Source: Euperipatoides rowelli (lineage: Eukaryota; Onychophora; Udeonychophora; Euonychophora; Peripatopsidae). From it: a DNA stretch of 12,730 nt. The position numbers and the translations under genes were made by a program. Below, piece after piece: positions 1 to 8,830 of this stretch; position 1 is the first letter of the stretch; the number at the start of each line of letters is the position of its first letter. The notes below the pieces were generated by a model. It was not told the DNA's origin. It worked only from the letters and a program-made list of their open reading frames with translations, and did not search any database. The stretch lies in assembly GCA_003024985.2 (NCBI GenBank), contig PXIH01S0026728.1. One strand, 5' to 3'.

Positions 1-385
1 TCTACTCCACCTTTATGCATCAGATACATACTTCTATACAAAGTTTTTCCAATATCCATCACTCCGTTAGTATCAACCAATTCTAAAAATTCAATCAATG
101 CATTCAACAATGGAGCAGACCGAGGTACACTTACAACCAAAATTTCATATAGATACCTAACAAATCTAAATAGATTATCAACCGGGGTGGAGTATCAGAG
201 GGCTTCACATCCACAAAATAAAAATGTTTAATACAATAGATTCTAAACGATATAACTCTATTCCACAATGCAATCTTATACATTAATTCAATAAGATGAA
301 GATTTAGCCCACCATCCCTAACCCTTAATGTAGTAACAACCCTTGATGCAAGAATACACTTTATATTTCACAAAAAATTTATTGC
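1..385 (-). pseudogene. L1/Tx1-like LINE polymerase, C-terminal fragment
   Basis: Read on the minus strand, this stretch encodes part of the region after the reverse transcriptase of an L1/Tx1-like LINE. The clearest piece is GGLNLHLIELMYKIAL (GGLNLH at about 296-313), followed by KPSDTP (about 188-202). LINE B in this window has the same order on the plus strand, GGLGLHDVTYLFEVI then EPTDTP, at the same relative spacing. After an in-frame stop the reading continues in another frame with SAPLLNALIEFLELVDTNG (about 60-120) and runs off the left edge. Upstream, at about 315-385, lies FFVKYKVYS then SRVVTTLRVRDGG, where these proteins usually have the segment before the GGLGL block. The fragment has at least one stop and one frameshift and no start, so it is a dead, edge-truncated copy. 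Assignment to the L1/Tx1 group is inferred from the resemblance to LINE B and to the family pattern. Confidence 0.6.
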
Positions 386-932
386 ATATGACATTCACTT
401 TTTTAAAAAAGCACAAATTAAATTTCACATGAGTTTACTGTTACAATTTTGAATATATATTAATTGATAATTAAGAAAGCACAATGATGTTGTGATGGAT
501 GGACAGGACAATTTGCTAAGTCTGTCCACCCTACCCACTTATTTACTAACTATTACTTTTATCTACCTTACAACCTATCTTCTACCTAACTACTACCCAT
601 AATAACATGTGTTCTTCAATAGCAATTATTGTTGAATTAGTTGCACTTTTTTGTGTTCGACATTGCATTAGTTCAGAAAATTTTGTGCATTTCAGTTTAA
701 AACATTGTAATATTTCTCAAGAGGTTAATCATGAGACTGATTTTTATTTTATTTTTTTTTAAAAGAAAGACACTTTATTATCTATTAACCCATTACAGAA
801 TGAAATGAATAATCATACTAAAAAAAAAAAAATAGAGTATTGTCTGTTTCTAAAGTTTTGTTTCCATATAGAATGCCTTTATATAGGCACATTAGAGGAC
901 ACTTGGGTGATAAGGTGTATGGTTGAATCAAT

Positions 933-949
933 GGGGGGGGGGGGTGGGG
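933..949 (+). repeat. G-tract (G12, T, G4)
   Basis: Twelve consecutive G residues are followed by one T and four more G residues. In such AT-rich DNA this is a conspicuous low-complexity tract. Runs like this are prone to slippage and can form guanine quadruplexes. No function is implied by the context. Confidence 0.9.
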
Positions 950-993
950 ATTATGTTAGATCCTAACACATTCAAAAGCCTCAGCTTGAAGAT

Positions 994-1025
994 ATTGGAT
1001 ATCCAATTTCCAATGACTGGCCAGT
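994..1025. repeat. Two adjacent perfect palindromes
   Basis: ATTGGATATCCAAT (994-1007) is a perfect 14-bp palindrome and ACTGGCCAGT (1016-1025) a perfect 10-bp palindrome, eight bases apart. The core TGGATATCCA occurs again near 1888-1897. These could be chance in such a long sequence, or protein-binding sites. No gene lies close by. Confidence 0.6.
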
Positions 1026-1670
1026 GGCATTTTGAGATAACTTAGGGGATTAACCTTATTGTCCTAAAATTATGGACTTATCTATATTTTTTATATATAG
1101 TAGAGGCATAAGAGGAGAATAATAGATTTGGTTTTGTAGTGGACATTAGCAATATTAGAACCTGTTTAGATGGGTAACAATATTGACTTTTAGAATCTGA
1201 TCAAACACAGTCTACACCGCAGGACATGATTGCATCTAAGAAAAAGAAAAAGTATATAATATTTTTGTTAAAACAAATTGTTATTACCGGTTAGTAATAT
1301 ATTGCAATTTTTTTAGAAGGTGTTGTCTATAGAATTGCCATCAGATCATGATAGTTGCACAAGGTGGTGGAAGAAACACATGAGGAATTGAAAGAGTTTA
1401 AGGAAACTAAAATAAAACAGAAATAGTAGAAGTTTTAGATAAATGTAAGGAAGGGGTTTTCAGTGAGTCTAACATTGAAAATTTTAATAGGCTAACAAAC
1501 AAAATTAAAACACAATGTTATGCTTACCAAACTAAGCACTATAATTTTAGGTAGGGAGAAAAAATTCCATGTGTTTATAAACTCAGCTAGCGTTGAAAAT
1601 TAACCTACCAGTGAACATGTAAGTGCAGATAAAGAATCATGAGTATTAAAAGATTATAAAATACCAACAG

Positions 1671-1694
1671 TGTGTGTGTGTGTGTGTGTGTGTG
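1671..1694. repeat. (TG)12 microsatellite
   Basis: Twelve uninterrupted TG dinucleotides form a simple microsatellite (CA repeat on the other strand). It also produces an artificial His-Thr run in an overlapping minus-strand open frame at 1605-1850, which is not a gene. Confidence 0.97.
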
Positions 1695-2060
1695 CATGAT
1701 TGCCCTAAAATATTTAAAGTTATTAGTAGGAATTAAGACTTGAGTAAGGTTAATAAAATGATTAAGGAGAAGGGTATAAAATCTAAGATGGAAAGAGATA
1801 AGCAAAATCAATGTGGTTGCAACTCTCATACAAAAAAAAATTTGAGACACAGTAGCTACTAATATAATATATTATTTACTGGTTGAGTGGATATCCATTG
1901 TTCTTGTCTAACCTATTTCCACCCACGCTCCTTTTCCAGTTTTTACCCAAAGATTATTCGGGGTTGAAATATTCCTAGCTGAGTTCAATGCTCTAGTGAC
2001 CATGCACAATTAGCCAGAATGCAGGTGCAGATCAGGCATGGAAAATAAAGTAGCGGGAGT
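1695..2060. other. No gene seen between microsatellite and gag-like remnant
   Basis: Nothing can be assigned with confidence. A 40-codon plus-strand open stretch at about 1736-1861, rich in Lys and containing QCGCNSH, has coding-like texture. It could be the upstream part of the gag-like remnant that follows, but it shows no known domain. Confidence 0.4.
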
Positions 2061-2889
2061 GCTAGACAAATTTATTTCTTGGGACAAGGTAATAATAAAA
2101 CAATGACAATGGATAAACATTTATGTAAATTAGCAAGAGTAGTTTTTGATAAACCCAATAAGGACAAAATACAATTACTTTTTAAAAATGTATAGAAGCA
2201 GAAAGTGAAAGTGTGTTCAGGTACAAGCTCTGTCTATGGCTCTTGTAGAACCAATGAGACCCCTGCAATGTAACTCAGGAAGACTTTAAGAAAATGTTAT
2301 TGATCAATATGAAATTGATGTATTGCTTAAGCTCAGTATTCATTTATTCATGAAAGGTCATCTCACTTTTAATCAGGCAGTAGATTTTGCTATAATCATG
2401 GAGAAGAAGCTAAAACCTCATGAGGAGCATTGTGATAAAGTTATTACTATACTATCAGGAGTGTGGGATTTATCTAAAAAGGTTGAAGATCTTAAAAAAA
2501 GAGTTTCAATCTGTTGCTAGAAATAAAAAGACTACATTTCATAATAATAAAAACAAAAGAAAATAGTATGAAATTATTTCCAAATACCTGGACACATTGA
2601 AAAAAAGAAACAGAATAGCAACACTGTTGTTTACACTAATCAAAATATGACATCTAACAAACAAGATGTTCATCATGTGAATTATTGGCCTTTAAAACAA
2701 CCAATTCTCCCAATCATAAAGCTCCATATTGAGAGACATGCTCACATAGTCTCAGTAAAGGAACTAAAATTAAGTCTTATAAACAGGAAAATAAATCTTA
2801 CTTTCAGAAAAGATTTAATAAAATTGATAAAAGAACAATTACAACAAATAAATTTGAAAACCTTCAAAATTTTAATGATTGGCAGATAG
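2060..2889 (+). pseudogene. Gag-like retroelement fragment with degenerate CCHC knuckle
   Basis: Several plus-strand open stretches can be read in succession. One at 2323-2520 encodes LSIHLFMKGHLTFNQAVDFA followed by a Glu/Lys-rich helix-like segment. That pattern resembles the end of a retrotransposon capsid domain, with a hydrophobic 'F..G' turn, then an 'A.DFA..ME' helix. After stops and a frame change, the frame at 2575-2889 begins YFQIPGHIEKKKQNS. This looks like a CCHC zinc knuckle (C-x2-C-x4-H-x4-C) in which the Gly-His survive and the cysteines are lost. A basic Gln/Lys-rich tail follows. Upstream, at 2100-2190, is another open stretch, DKHLCKLARVVFDKP. A Ty3-like Gag or a LINE ORF1 would both fit. 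No LTR, protease or polymerase follows on this strand, because the neighbouring element at 2945-3960 runs the opposite way. Confidence in family is low. Confidence 0.35.
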
Positions 2890-2944
2890 CAGGTCATAAG
2901 AAAAATAAAAGACAAAATTCAATGTTTCAGTAATTAGAAATAAA

Positions 2945-3960
2945 CCTACTACACTGGTCAATTATAGCCAATGCCCAAACAACAAAAGTTCACCAAACTA
3001 CCCAGAACTGTTATCTCTTACAATTTGTGCAAATTTTAAGTCAATATGACCTTGTCAGTGAATGAAAATCAAAGAATCCCTTTGTACAATTATTGAATGA
3101 GTCTATTATGTTGTAAAAAAAGTACAAAATTATTTATTATTGAAAAAGGTTCAATATTAAAATAATTGTATAATAGAGGGTAGTCCATATGTCTATAGTC
3201 TACTTTTATTTGGAAGGCCCAAAATCATAAGAATTTGTATTGAATTGTTTCTATTAGCTTAATATTTTGTTTGGAGGAAAATTTTTAAATTATTGTTCCA
3301 TTCTCCAGTTTAGGCCTAACCATTTAATATTAAATGTTCATTATTGCTCAGGACTCCTAAACAGTGTACATGACCACTTAAAAAAAAAAAAAAAAAAAAG
3401 GATTTCTCAATAAAGAATGACATAAACCCTTAATATGATGTAGTTTAGTTTTGAATCAAACAAGAATCCCTGTCCCTAAATTAATTCATTCTTTCAAATA
3501 GTTTTATTGTGCAGAGAGTATGAATATCTTCCTAGTAAAAATAACAACAAAGCCCTTTGAATAATTGAGAATAACCCCATTACTCCTACCATTCCTTTAA
3601 AATGAAATGCACATCTGAAATTCATAGCAGTCTTGAATTGAGTTTATTGTTTTGTCTAGCTTGGCATCATCTGCAAATAGTAATATTTCACTATTTAATC
3701 ATTTTGGCAAATCATCTATAAAAAGATTGAACATCAGAGGATTGTGGATTGGTCCCTGAACAACACCAGAGGCTTTAGAATTTTTCAAGATAGCTGAATA
3801 TGCACATCTAGAAAATGATTAGAACAATATAACAAATTCCAAATGCCATAAAACCTTATTAAAGGACATACAGACTTTGAAATAAAAATAATGTACCAAC
3901 AGAACAAAATAGCTAAGTATATAAAGTTGCTAAAAAGCCTTAAATTTTGTCATTAAACTT
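2945..3960 (-). pseudogene. CR1/Jockey-like LINE reverse transcriptase, C-terminal half
   Basis: On the minus strand this encodes the second half of a non-LTR reverse transcriptase. From high to low coordinates I see these blocks. First, the block around the first catalytic Asp, decayed, with NKVLWHLEF near 3835-3860. Second, a block resembling 'SFL.GR.YS..L.NSK' (SRCAYSAILKNSKAS). Third, SGVVQG, the family's SGVPQG turn. Fourth, PLMFNLFIDDLP (about 3705-3750). Fifth, LLFADDAKLDKTINS (FADDAK at 3660-3677), the catalytic FADD box. Then comes VVIFTRKIFILS, then LHHIKGLCHSLL, and after an A20 run on the plus strand, VRPKLENGTII and IKLIETIQYKFL (about 3220-3317). These match the conserved thumb and C-terminal pattern 'SYVRP.LEY.S.IW....IE.IQ.KFLR'. 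The 3' limit near 2945 is uncertain. Several stops and frameshifts make it dead. CR1, Jockey and L2-like groups are all possible. Confidence 0.78.
3380..3399 (+). repeat. A20 homopolymer inside LINE coding remnant
   Basis: Twenty consecutive A residues lie inside the minus-strand reverse transcriptase remnant, between its LHHIKGLCHSLL and VRPKLENG blocks. On the coding strand of that element this is a T run. It is therefore not the element's poly(A) tail. It is more likely a later microsatellite expansion or the trace of another small insertion. Confidence 0.9.
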
Positions 3961-4126
3961 TCATTTTTACACTATTTAATGAAAATGAAGATAGTCAAAT
4001 TGATATCCTTAAAATTGTTAAAGAAATTATTAAAATTTGTGGTAAGGAAAATATACATTCAACATATCTTCCTTGTAATTCTAAATATTTAGGTATTGAC
4101 TATAAATCTATAAAAAAATAAAATAA

Positions 4127-4560
4127 AAAAGCGGAAAAGCAATTCATTATGTTCAAGAACAATTATGTGATTCAGCACATTGGGGAGGGCTTAGAAAACA
4201 TTGGGACTTAGCGTACATTGGCTGCCAAAGGAACAAAAATGATCAAGAGCTGAAATATTATTGGAAAAATATATGTTGTAATACAATAAATGAAGAGTGC
4301 ATGATAGATGAAAATGAGAAGTTGTATAATAGGAATGAGGTGTCTGTGAAAGCCTATAGTAAGTCACATGTAATGATTAATAAAATCCCTCAATGGATGA
4401 AATATGAGAATGTCAATTTACCATACTAATTATAATAAAAAGACATCATCCAGTATGCTTTAACTGTTCACAGACTGGCAAAATGTGTTAATAACAAAAT
4501 GTAGAAAATGCATTGCATTAAATGTGNAAAAACATAAAAACTGTACTATGAAGGAATCAA
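4127..4560 (+). pseudogene. LINE A ORF1-like protein remnant with CCHC knuckles
   Basis: An open frame of about 100 codons at 4127-4429, lacking an early ATG, reads AIHYVQEQLCDSAHWGGLRK, continues KHWDLAYIGCQRNKNDQELK and ends WMKYENVNLPY. After a frameshift, HPVCFNCSQTGK (CFNC at 4456-4467) follows, then KCRKC in another frame and KNCTM. The order 'V-C-x2-C-x3-G-(H/K)-x4-C', repeated, is the zinc-knuckle signature that ends Gag-like ORF1 proteins of LINEs, which bind the element RNA in a ribonucleoprotein particle. Upstream, at about 3985-4120, another short frame contains IDILKIVKEIIKICGKENI, plausibly an earlier part of the same protein. I do not recognise the domain before the knuckles. 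The base n at 4527 falls within the second knuckle. Confidence 0.5.
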
Positions 4561-5169
4561 TATTATCTTATATGTCTTTACTCATAATACACACCAGTGT
4601 GAAGAGAAACTGCAGATCACAGATATAGAAAATAAACAAGAGAACAAAATGAATAAACACATTATTATAAAAGAAACAATAAATGTAAACAAAAGCACAA
4701 ATTTGTTGGATCTAAAAGAAAATGCTAAAATAATTCACACATTATGATCAAACTTACCTGATTAAGCAGAGGATAAAGACTTTGAGAATTGGCATGCACA
4801 GGCTGAACAGAAAGTGAGATCGAACAACATTAGCAAATACAAATAAATGAATGCCTCTTTTGAGGAACAATAACTTATGTTAGAAGAGAATGCAAACAAT
4901 TGTAGTGTTGAGAAGGAGTAAAAGAAAAGCTAAAAAGTAACAACAAAATGGACAAGTGAAGGGACCAAAAAAAAAAAAAATTCAGGATATTATGCAAAAA
5001 AAAAAAGAAAGCAAAGATGAAGAATGATGAGGTAATTAATAAAAATACTAATAATGTTGACTTATAAAGGAGTAAAAGTTTTATAATTTGTAATTATAAT
5101 AATTTAATTATGGAGAATACAAATAATTAAATAATGAATATAATAAATGTAAGAATGAAAATTAATGAG

Positions 5170-5765
5170 AGAAATAAAAATAAAATTAAACAGAATTTGA
5201 TATTTTAATCAACACCATTTTTGAAATTATTTCTGGAGACAAGGAAGAGAAGATGTGATTCTAAGACAATATGGAACAAATGGATAAATATATAATATAT
5301 GTAAAATGTGTAAACACAAATGGCTTAGAAATGGTGATAGCTGTACAAAAGAGATGCATGCAGGTGGTAAAGAATGTTAGAAATATTACAGAACGAATAA
5401 TGTTGATTGAAATGGTGATTCAGCAGCAGAGAGTGTATATATTTAATTTATATTCACCAATAATGCATTCACAGAGAAATGAATTTATTAAAGGATTATA
5501 TAAAACGTGCACTAAATTAGATGGATTGCTAATTGTGGCAGTAGATTTGAATAGCAACTCTATTTAATAAAGAAAACATATTGGAGAATTTTTTGGTGAA
5601 ATAAAACTTGATAGATCTAACATCGTTGGGAAAATAGAGAATACAAGGCAAGAATTTATATTTCAATTCACAGACAGGACAAGATCTTAATATTTAATAC
5701 TTTTAATTGTTATTTTAAGTATAGCCTTAGATTTAGAACCTTATACAGATCATTAATGTTAATAT
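5170..5765 (+). pseudogene. LINE A apurinic-type endonuclease remnant
   Basis: The open frame at 5271-5567 (98 residues) fits the middle of a LINE AP endonuclease, the enzyme that nicks genomic DNA to prime reverse transcription. Visible motifs in order are EMVIAVQKRC (the usual 'G.aI.V.k'), NITERIMLIEM (the 'd.ri..i.i' strand), VYIFNLYSP (the 'i.NvYaP' strand), a helix RNEFIKGLYKT, and LLIVAVDLNSN. The last is the 'iiaGDfN' catalytic strand, with Gly replaced by Val but Asp and Asn kept. After a stop, 5580-5765 continues with LDRSN and ends LDLEPYTDH, which I take as the decayed catalytic SDH box near 5745. The N-terminal metal-binding part is not recognisable. The ATG at 5271 is probably not the original start. 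Confidence 0.6.
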
Positions 5766-5981
5766 GTAGTAGGAAAAAATTGGCCTACAAAGAGCCTGAG
5801 TAAGTAAGTATTAAAAAAAAAGGTATAATAAGTTGACAAATGTTCAAATAAAAAATGAAATTGTTGATGAGTGTCTATAGTAGAAGAAAGTATACAAAAA
5901 GCATTAATATTCTGGATAATATTGGAAGATACTGCTTACAAAAAAAAAATCAAAAATCATTTAAATGAACAAAAACAAATT

Positions 5982-6007
5982 AAAAAAGAAATATGCTAAT
6001 GTTAAAA
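5982..6007 (+). repeat. Candidate left copy of LINE B target-site duplication
   Basis: The stretch AAAAAAGAAATATGCTAATG (5982-6001) just before the composition change resembles AAAGAAAACTATGTAAATG at about 10109-10127, just after LINE B's A-tail. In one reading both copies encode a similar peptide (KKKYANV and KKENYVNV). The match is imperfect (10 of 14 bases in the TATG... part by eye), so this is a tentative, diverged duplication of the sort left by target-primed insertion. Confidence 0.3.
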
Positions 6008-6690
6008 CAAGAACAAACCTAACTCAATCACAGTCACAGCTGGGTGCTGAGGTTACTGAATTGTCCTGTGGTGGCACGGACTATCATGGTGAAACTGATC
6101 ACATTGAGCTGCAATGAATGCAGGGTATCAAGGACCCTCAGGACTTTACTGGGGGGAGTGGGGTAATAAAAAGCACAAGTTAGTGGCTAATGAAGATTTC
6201 TGCTTTATTCAATTACTGTCTTTTTTATTTAATAGTTTAATAGGTTTTTTTTACATAGGGGTAGAGAATTTATTTTGTTTACATTGAATTATGTAAATGG
6301 TTAATTTTATTTTTGTTTACTTTGGGTTGTATTTTTGTAGTTTTATGCCGGGGTAGGTATCCAGGGTATGATTTTTTTTATGGCAGTATGTTTTTTTTTT
6401 TTTTAAGTAGTCCTTTTGGTACTTTATTTTGGTTGTGGGAGTTATTATTGATTTATTTTAGGTCAGTTTTCATGCTGGTGCTTTTTGCTGATTGTGCGGG
6501 TTTAGTGGTATTGGGGGTACCTTACAATGCAGTACCAAGTATTTATTTTTGGTTGAATTGTATTGAAATTTTTAATTTTATAATTTTTGATAGAAGTATA
6601 GCAATTTCTATTGTTATTTTAATCTTTTCATTCATGAATTGCCTATTATGTGTTTATTATTTGCACTTGTTATGTCAGCAAATTTGTTTG
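6008..6690 (+). other. LINE B presumptive 5' untranslated/leader region
   Basis: The first 170 bases are clearly richer in G and C than anything nearby, with CTGTGGTGGCACGG and a GGGG tract near 6150. The rest is very T-rich. An open frame at 6313-6696 encodes 127 mostly hydrophobic residues (Phe, Leu, Ile, Tyr). That hydrophobicity is what T-rich DNA gives by chance, and no motif, charge pattern or family likeness supports a real protein. In intact LINEs this position holds an internal promoter and sometimes ORF1. Here I see neither a known promoter element nor a zinc knuckle, so the label rests on position alone. Confidence 0.45.
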
Positions 6691-7330
6691 GTTTAATTAT
6701 CATGTCCCTGAACATTCAGGGCATGAATACATTTTGTAAAAAAAAATTACTGCTGAAATTTCTGTTAATACACCATATTGATATATGTTTGGTGCAGGAG
6801 TCGAAGTTGTCTCTTGTGAAAAAGGGGGGATGGATGGGATTCTTTTTTTGAAAAGTATTACTATGTGTTATGGTAGTGCTTACAGATCTTGTAGAGGCAT
6901 TTTGATTTTGGTATCTAAGCATCTCTTAGTATCTAACTTGGTGTTAATCAAATCACACCAAGTCATTTCTTTTATTTATAAAGCATTTAAGTTTATGATA
7001 GTAAATTATTAAGCCCCACATAGGGTATCTCAAAACAGGATTCTTTTCAGGATGTGCTCTCTGGTATTCTGGGGGGCTACAATTTTTTGATTATTGGGGT
7101 AAATTTCAATCATCGATTTTTGCTGCCAGACAAGGCATTTACGACTTTGGTCAGTGGGTTAGGATTAGATAATGCCGCTTGTGTTGTAGGTTTACGGAAT
7201 ACACCTACTCATTTTGCCTCATCATCTAATGTTTTAGATTATTTGTTTGTTTCTGCACAACTTATTGCTAATTCAAAGTTTTCTATTATTTCAGTTGTTT
7301 TTTTCTGATCATGCCGCCTTGATGGTTTCA
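6687..7330 (+). pseudogene. LINE B apurinic-type endonuclease (frameshifted)
   Basis: The domain opens at about 6702 with MSLNIQGMN (the family's 's.NinGl') and continues to IDICLVQESKL (the 'Di..lQEt' box with the metal-binding Glu), in the frame ending at 6851. A frameshift leads to GSAYRSCRGILILVSKHLLV ('G..rGvaIlv') and FKFMIVNY, the decayed 'i.NvYaP'. After a further shift, the frame at 7054-7308 gives YNFLIIGVNFNH, the 'iigGDFN' strand with Asp changed to Asn, then NVLDYLFVS ('riDyifvs'). The catalytic SDH box (SDHAAL, SDH at 7304-7312) survives but is put out of frame by a run of T just before it. The enzyme would nick genomic DNA to prime reverse transcription. With three frame breaks and the GDFN Asp lost, this copy is inactive. 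Confidence 0.75.
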
Positions 7331-7355
7331 AACAGAGTTTAAGGAGGGAGAGTCT

Positions 7356-7852
7356 ATGCCACTTTTTGCACTACAGGCACCTCACCCTTTTATTTCACCT
7401 AAGGTTGTCTATAATGAGCTTTTTGTTTCCGATGTTTACATTCTGGCTCGGCAATTACTCTTTGATAATTTCAATTTTCAGAATTACTTGGTGTTTAAAG
7501 AATGTTTTACAGCCTTAATATGTAGCACTGATAGGGGATATAGGGAGGGTATTCGGAATGGGATTGGCAAACTTGATGGTGTTTTGGTCACTTGTGGAAT
7601 ATTCAGCGGGAGGATGTGCCCTTTTATAAGGTCTGTGCAAGAAAGTACATAGATTTGTGCAGGCAGAAAAATGAAATGCAATATTTTATGTTAAGGAAGG
7701 ACATTATTGCTTCTAGGAGTGAAATCTCACCATTGATTACCTCTCGTTTTTTATGGAAGAATACTGACCCACCAGTATCTTATATGTATGATGGTAATAG
7801 CAACCTTACTGAGATAGCTTTAGTGAATTATTTGTATGGAGTTTTTTTCTGA
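7356..7852 (+). pseudogene. LINE B linker between endonuclease and polymerase
   Basis: Two overlapping frames (7356-7652 and 7592-7852) cover the region between the endonuclease and the reverse transcriptase. The second includes REDVPFYKVCARKYIDLCRQ, then FMLRKDIIASRSEI and YMYDGNSNLTEIALVNYLYG. That last part looks like the block just before RT where L1-like proteins have 'G....+.++I...+..yf..lf'. The two frames join at a frameshift near 7592-7652. Conservation here is low across the family, so the call rests mainly on position. Confidence 0.55.
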
Positions 7853-7929
7853 CAATTATCAGTCGAATGATGCATATAATGCTGACCTAGATGTGCTTGT
7901 CCATTTTCCTATTCATACTGATTTAGGAG

Positions 7930-8740
7930 AAGAATAGAATTTTGTTATTTCTGTGGCTGACATTGCTTTGGCAATTTCGCAGCTGAATGCTTGTAGATCC
8001 CCGGGGCCAGATATCATTTCCACACTTATGCTTAAAATGTTTTCCAATATTTTTATACCTAATTTGGTTGTTCATTTTAATGATTGGCTAGTATCTCCGT
8101 ATATGTACTCCCAGTTGGTTCATTCTTATTTAGTTCTTCACAAGAAGAAAAACTTAGAATTGGGTAACCCGCTTACTATTAAAAATGTTAGGCCTATTAA
8201 CACACAGTGTGTTGACACAAAATTATTTGCGAGGATCTTTAATAACAGATTGAGTGCCATCATGGATTCTGTGGTTGCACCTGTACATTTTGCCATCAGG
8301 GGTAGGAATATACACATTCCTAATTGTATTTTGCAACAGGTAATACAAATTGCTAGAAAAGATAAATTAAATGACCTGGCAATTATATTTTTAGATGTGC
8401 AAAAAACATTTGATTTTGTCAACCATCACTATTTGGCCACCAAATTTTATGTCATTTTAGTGCTTCTAGTCTTTCCAGGGGCTTACTCAATTATGTATGT
8501 AATAAAACTGTAGCTATTAAAATAAGGTGTAGGCTTTTTTACAATTTTTCAGTTAGTAGGGGATCACTCAGTATCCCCCCTGAGCACCAATCTCTTTGCT
8601 ATCTATATCGATCAGTTAATTAGAGCTCTGATTGCTATGAATACAGGGATTTTTTTGCTTTTTCTTAATAAAGTTTTTTTCTGTAATGACATATGTAGAT
8701 GATATTGTTGTCTTTGTCGGTGGTAGGTCTAATGTAGATA
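7930..8740 (+). pseudogene. LINE B reverse transcriptase domain
   Basis: The open frame at 7953-8513 holds the first RT blocks in order. They are LNACRSPGPD (residues 11-20; the 'l...KSPGPDG' block), LHKKK (62-66), KNVRPINTQCVDTKLFARI (77-95; the 'n.RPIsl.....K....i' block), NRLSAIM, IRGRNI (115-120), and IFLDVQKTFDFVNHHYL (145-161) with the first catalytic Asp at about 8394 ('LD..KAFD.V.h..L'). After a frameshift come LLNYVCNKTVAIKI, SPLSTNLFAIYIDQLIRAL (the 'CPLSp.LF.l.iepL' block, about 8570-8632) and, in another frame, TYVDDIVVFVGG, whose YVDD box is at 8692-8703. LINEs usually have F/Y-A-DD here, so the Val is probably a point change. The enzyme would copy element RNA at the nick. Frameshifts around 8450-8690 separate the two catalytic boxes, so it is dead. 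Confidence 0.88.
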
Positions 8741-8830
8741 GGATTATGTGTATGGTTCAATCTTTGTGGACCTTATTGGCTCTGTTTTTAATGTAGCAAA
8801 ACATTTATCTGATACCCAGTTGCTAATTGT

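Larger units (their letters stand above)
386..1670. other. No gene seen; AT-rich with short low-complexity tracts
   Basis: I find no supportable coding region or RNA gene here. The stretch has T-rich and A-rich runs (T10 near 752-761, A13 at 820-832), a G-rich tract at 933-949 and several short perfect palindromes. A 33-codon open stretch near 1460-1550 reads like a polar protein fragment but matches no family I recognise. It may be old retrotransposon sequence beyond recognition. Confidence 0.5.
3970..6007 (+). mobile_element. LINE A, 5' portion (ORF1-like, endonuclease, linker start)
   Basis: This A-rich plus-strand remnant carries, in order, an ORF1-like segment with zinc-knuckle residues (about 4000-4560), a poorly coding spacer (4560-5160), an AP-type endonuclease (5170-5760) and a Lys-rich stretch leading into the polymerase linker (5760-6007). 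It stops abruptly where the composition changes to T-rich LINE B, and sequence of the same A-rich character resumes at 10112. The layout (CCHC-bearing ORF1, then endonuclease) is that of L1/Tx1, I or Jockey-type LINEs; the exact clade is not clear. There are many stops and frameshifts, an ambiguous base (n) at 4527, and no reverse transcriptase core, so the copy is dead. Confidence 0.65.

Noticed and set aside
500-528. TGGACAG...CTGTCCA inverted repeat as a regulatory hairpin
   Set aside because: Only seven pairs with a 15-base loop and no gene nearby; expected by chance in a window this size.
1605-1850. Minus-strand 81-codon open frame
   Set aside because: It is built around the (TG)12 microsatellite (His-Thr repeat) and low-complexity Leu/Ile sequence; no gene evidence.
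6008-6190. A small nuclear or ribosomal RNA gene in the GC-richer block
   Set aside because: Phrases such as ACTATCATGGTGAAACTGAT only loosely recall U1 snRNA; order and key motifs do not match any snRNA or 5S sequence I can recall.
6313-6696. 127-residue hydrophobic open frame, possible membrane protein
   Set aside because: The hydrophobicity follows directly from T-rich DNA; there is no motif or charge pattern, and it sits in the presumed leader of LINE B.
8138-8422. Minus-strand 94-codon open frame opposite the LINE B polymerase
   Set aside because: It is a shadow of the well-supported plus-strand reverse transcriptase frame.
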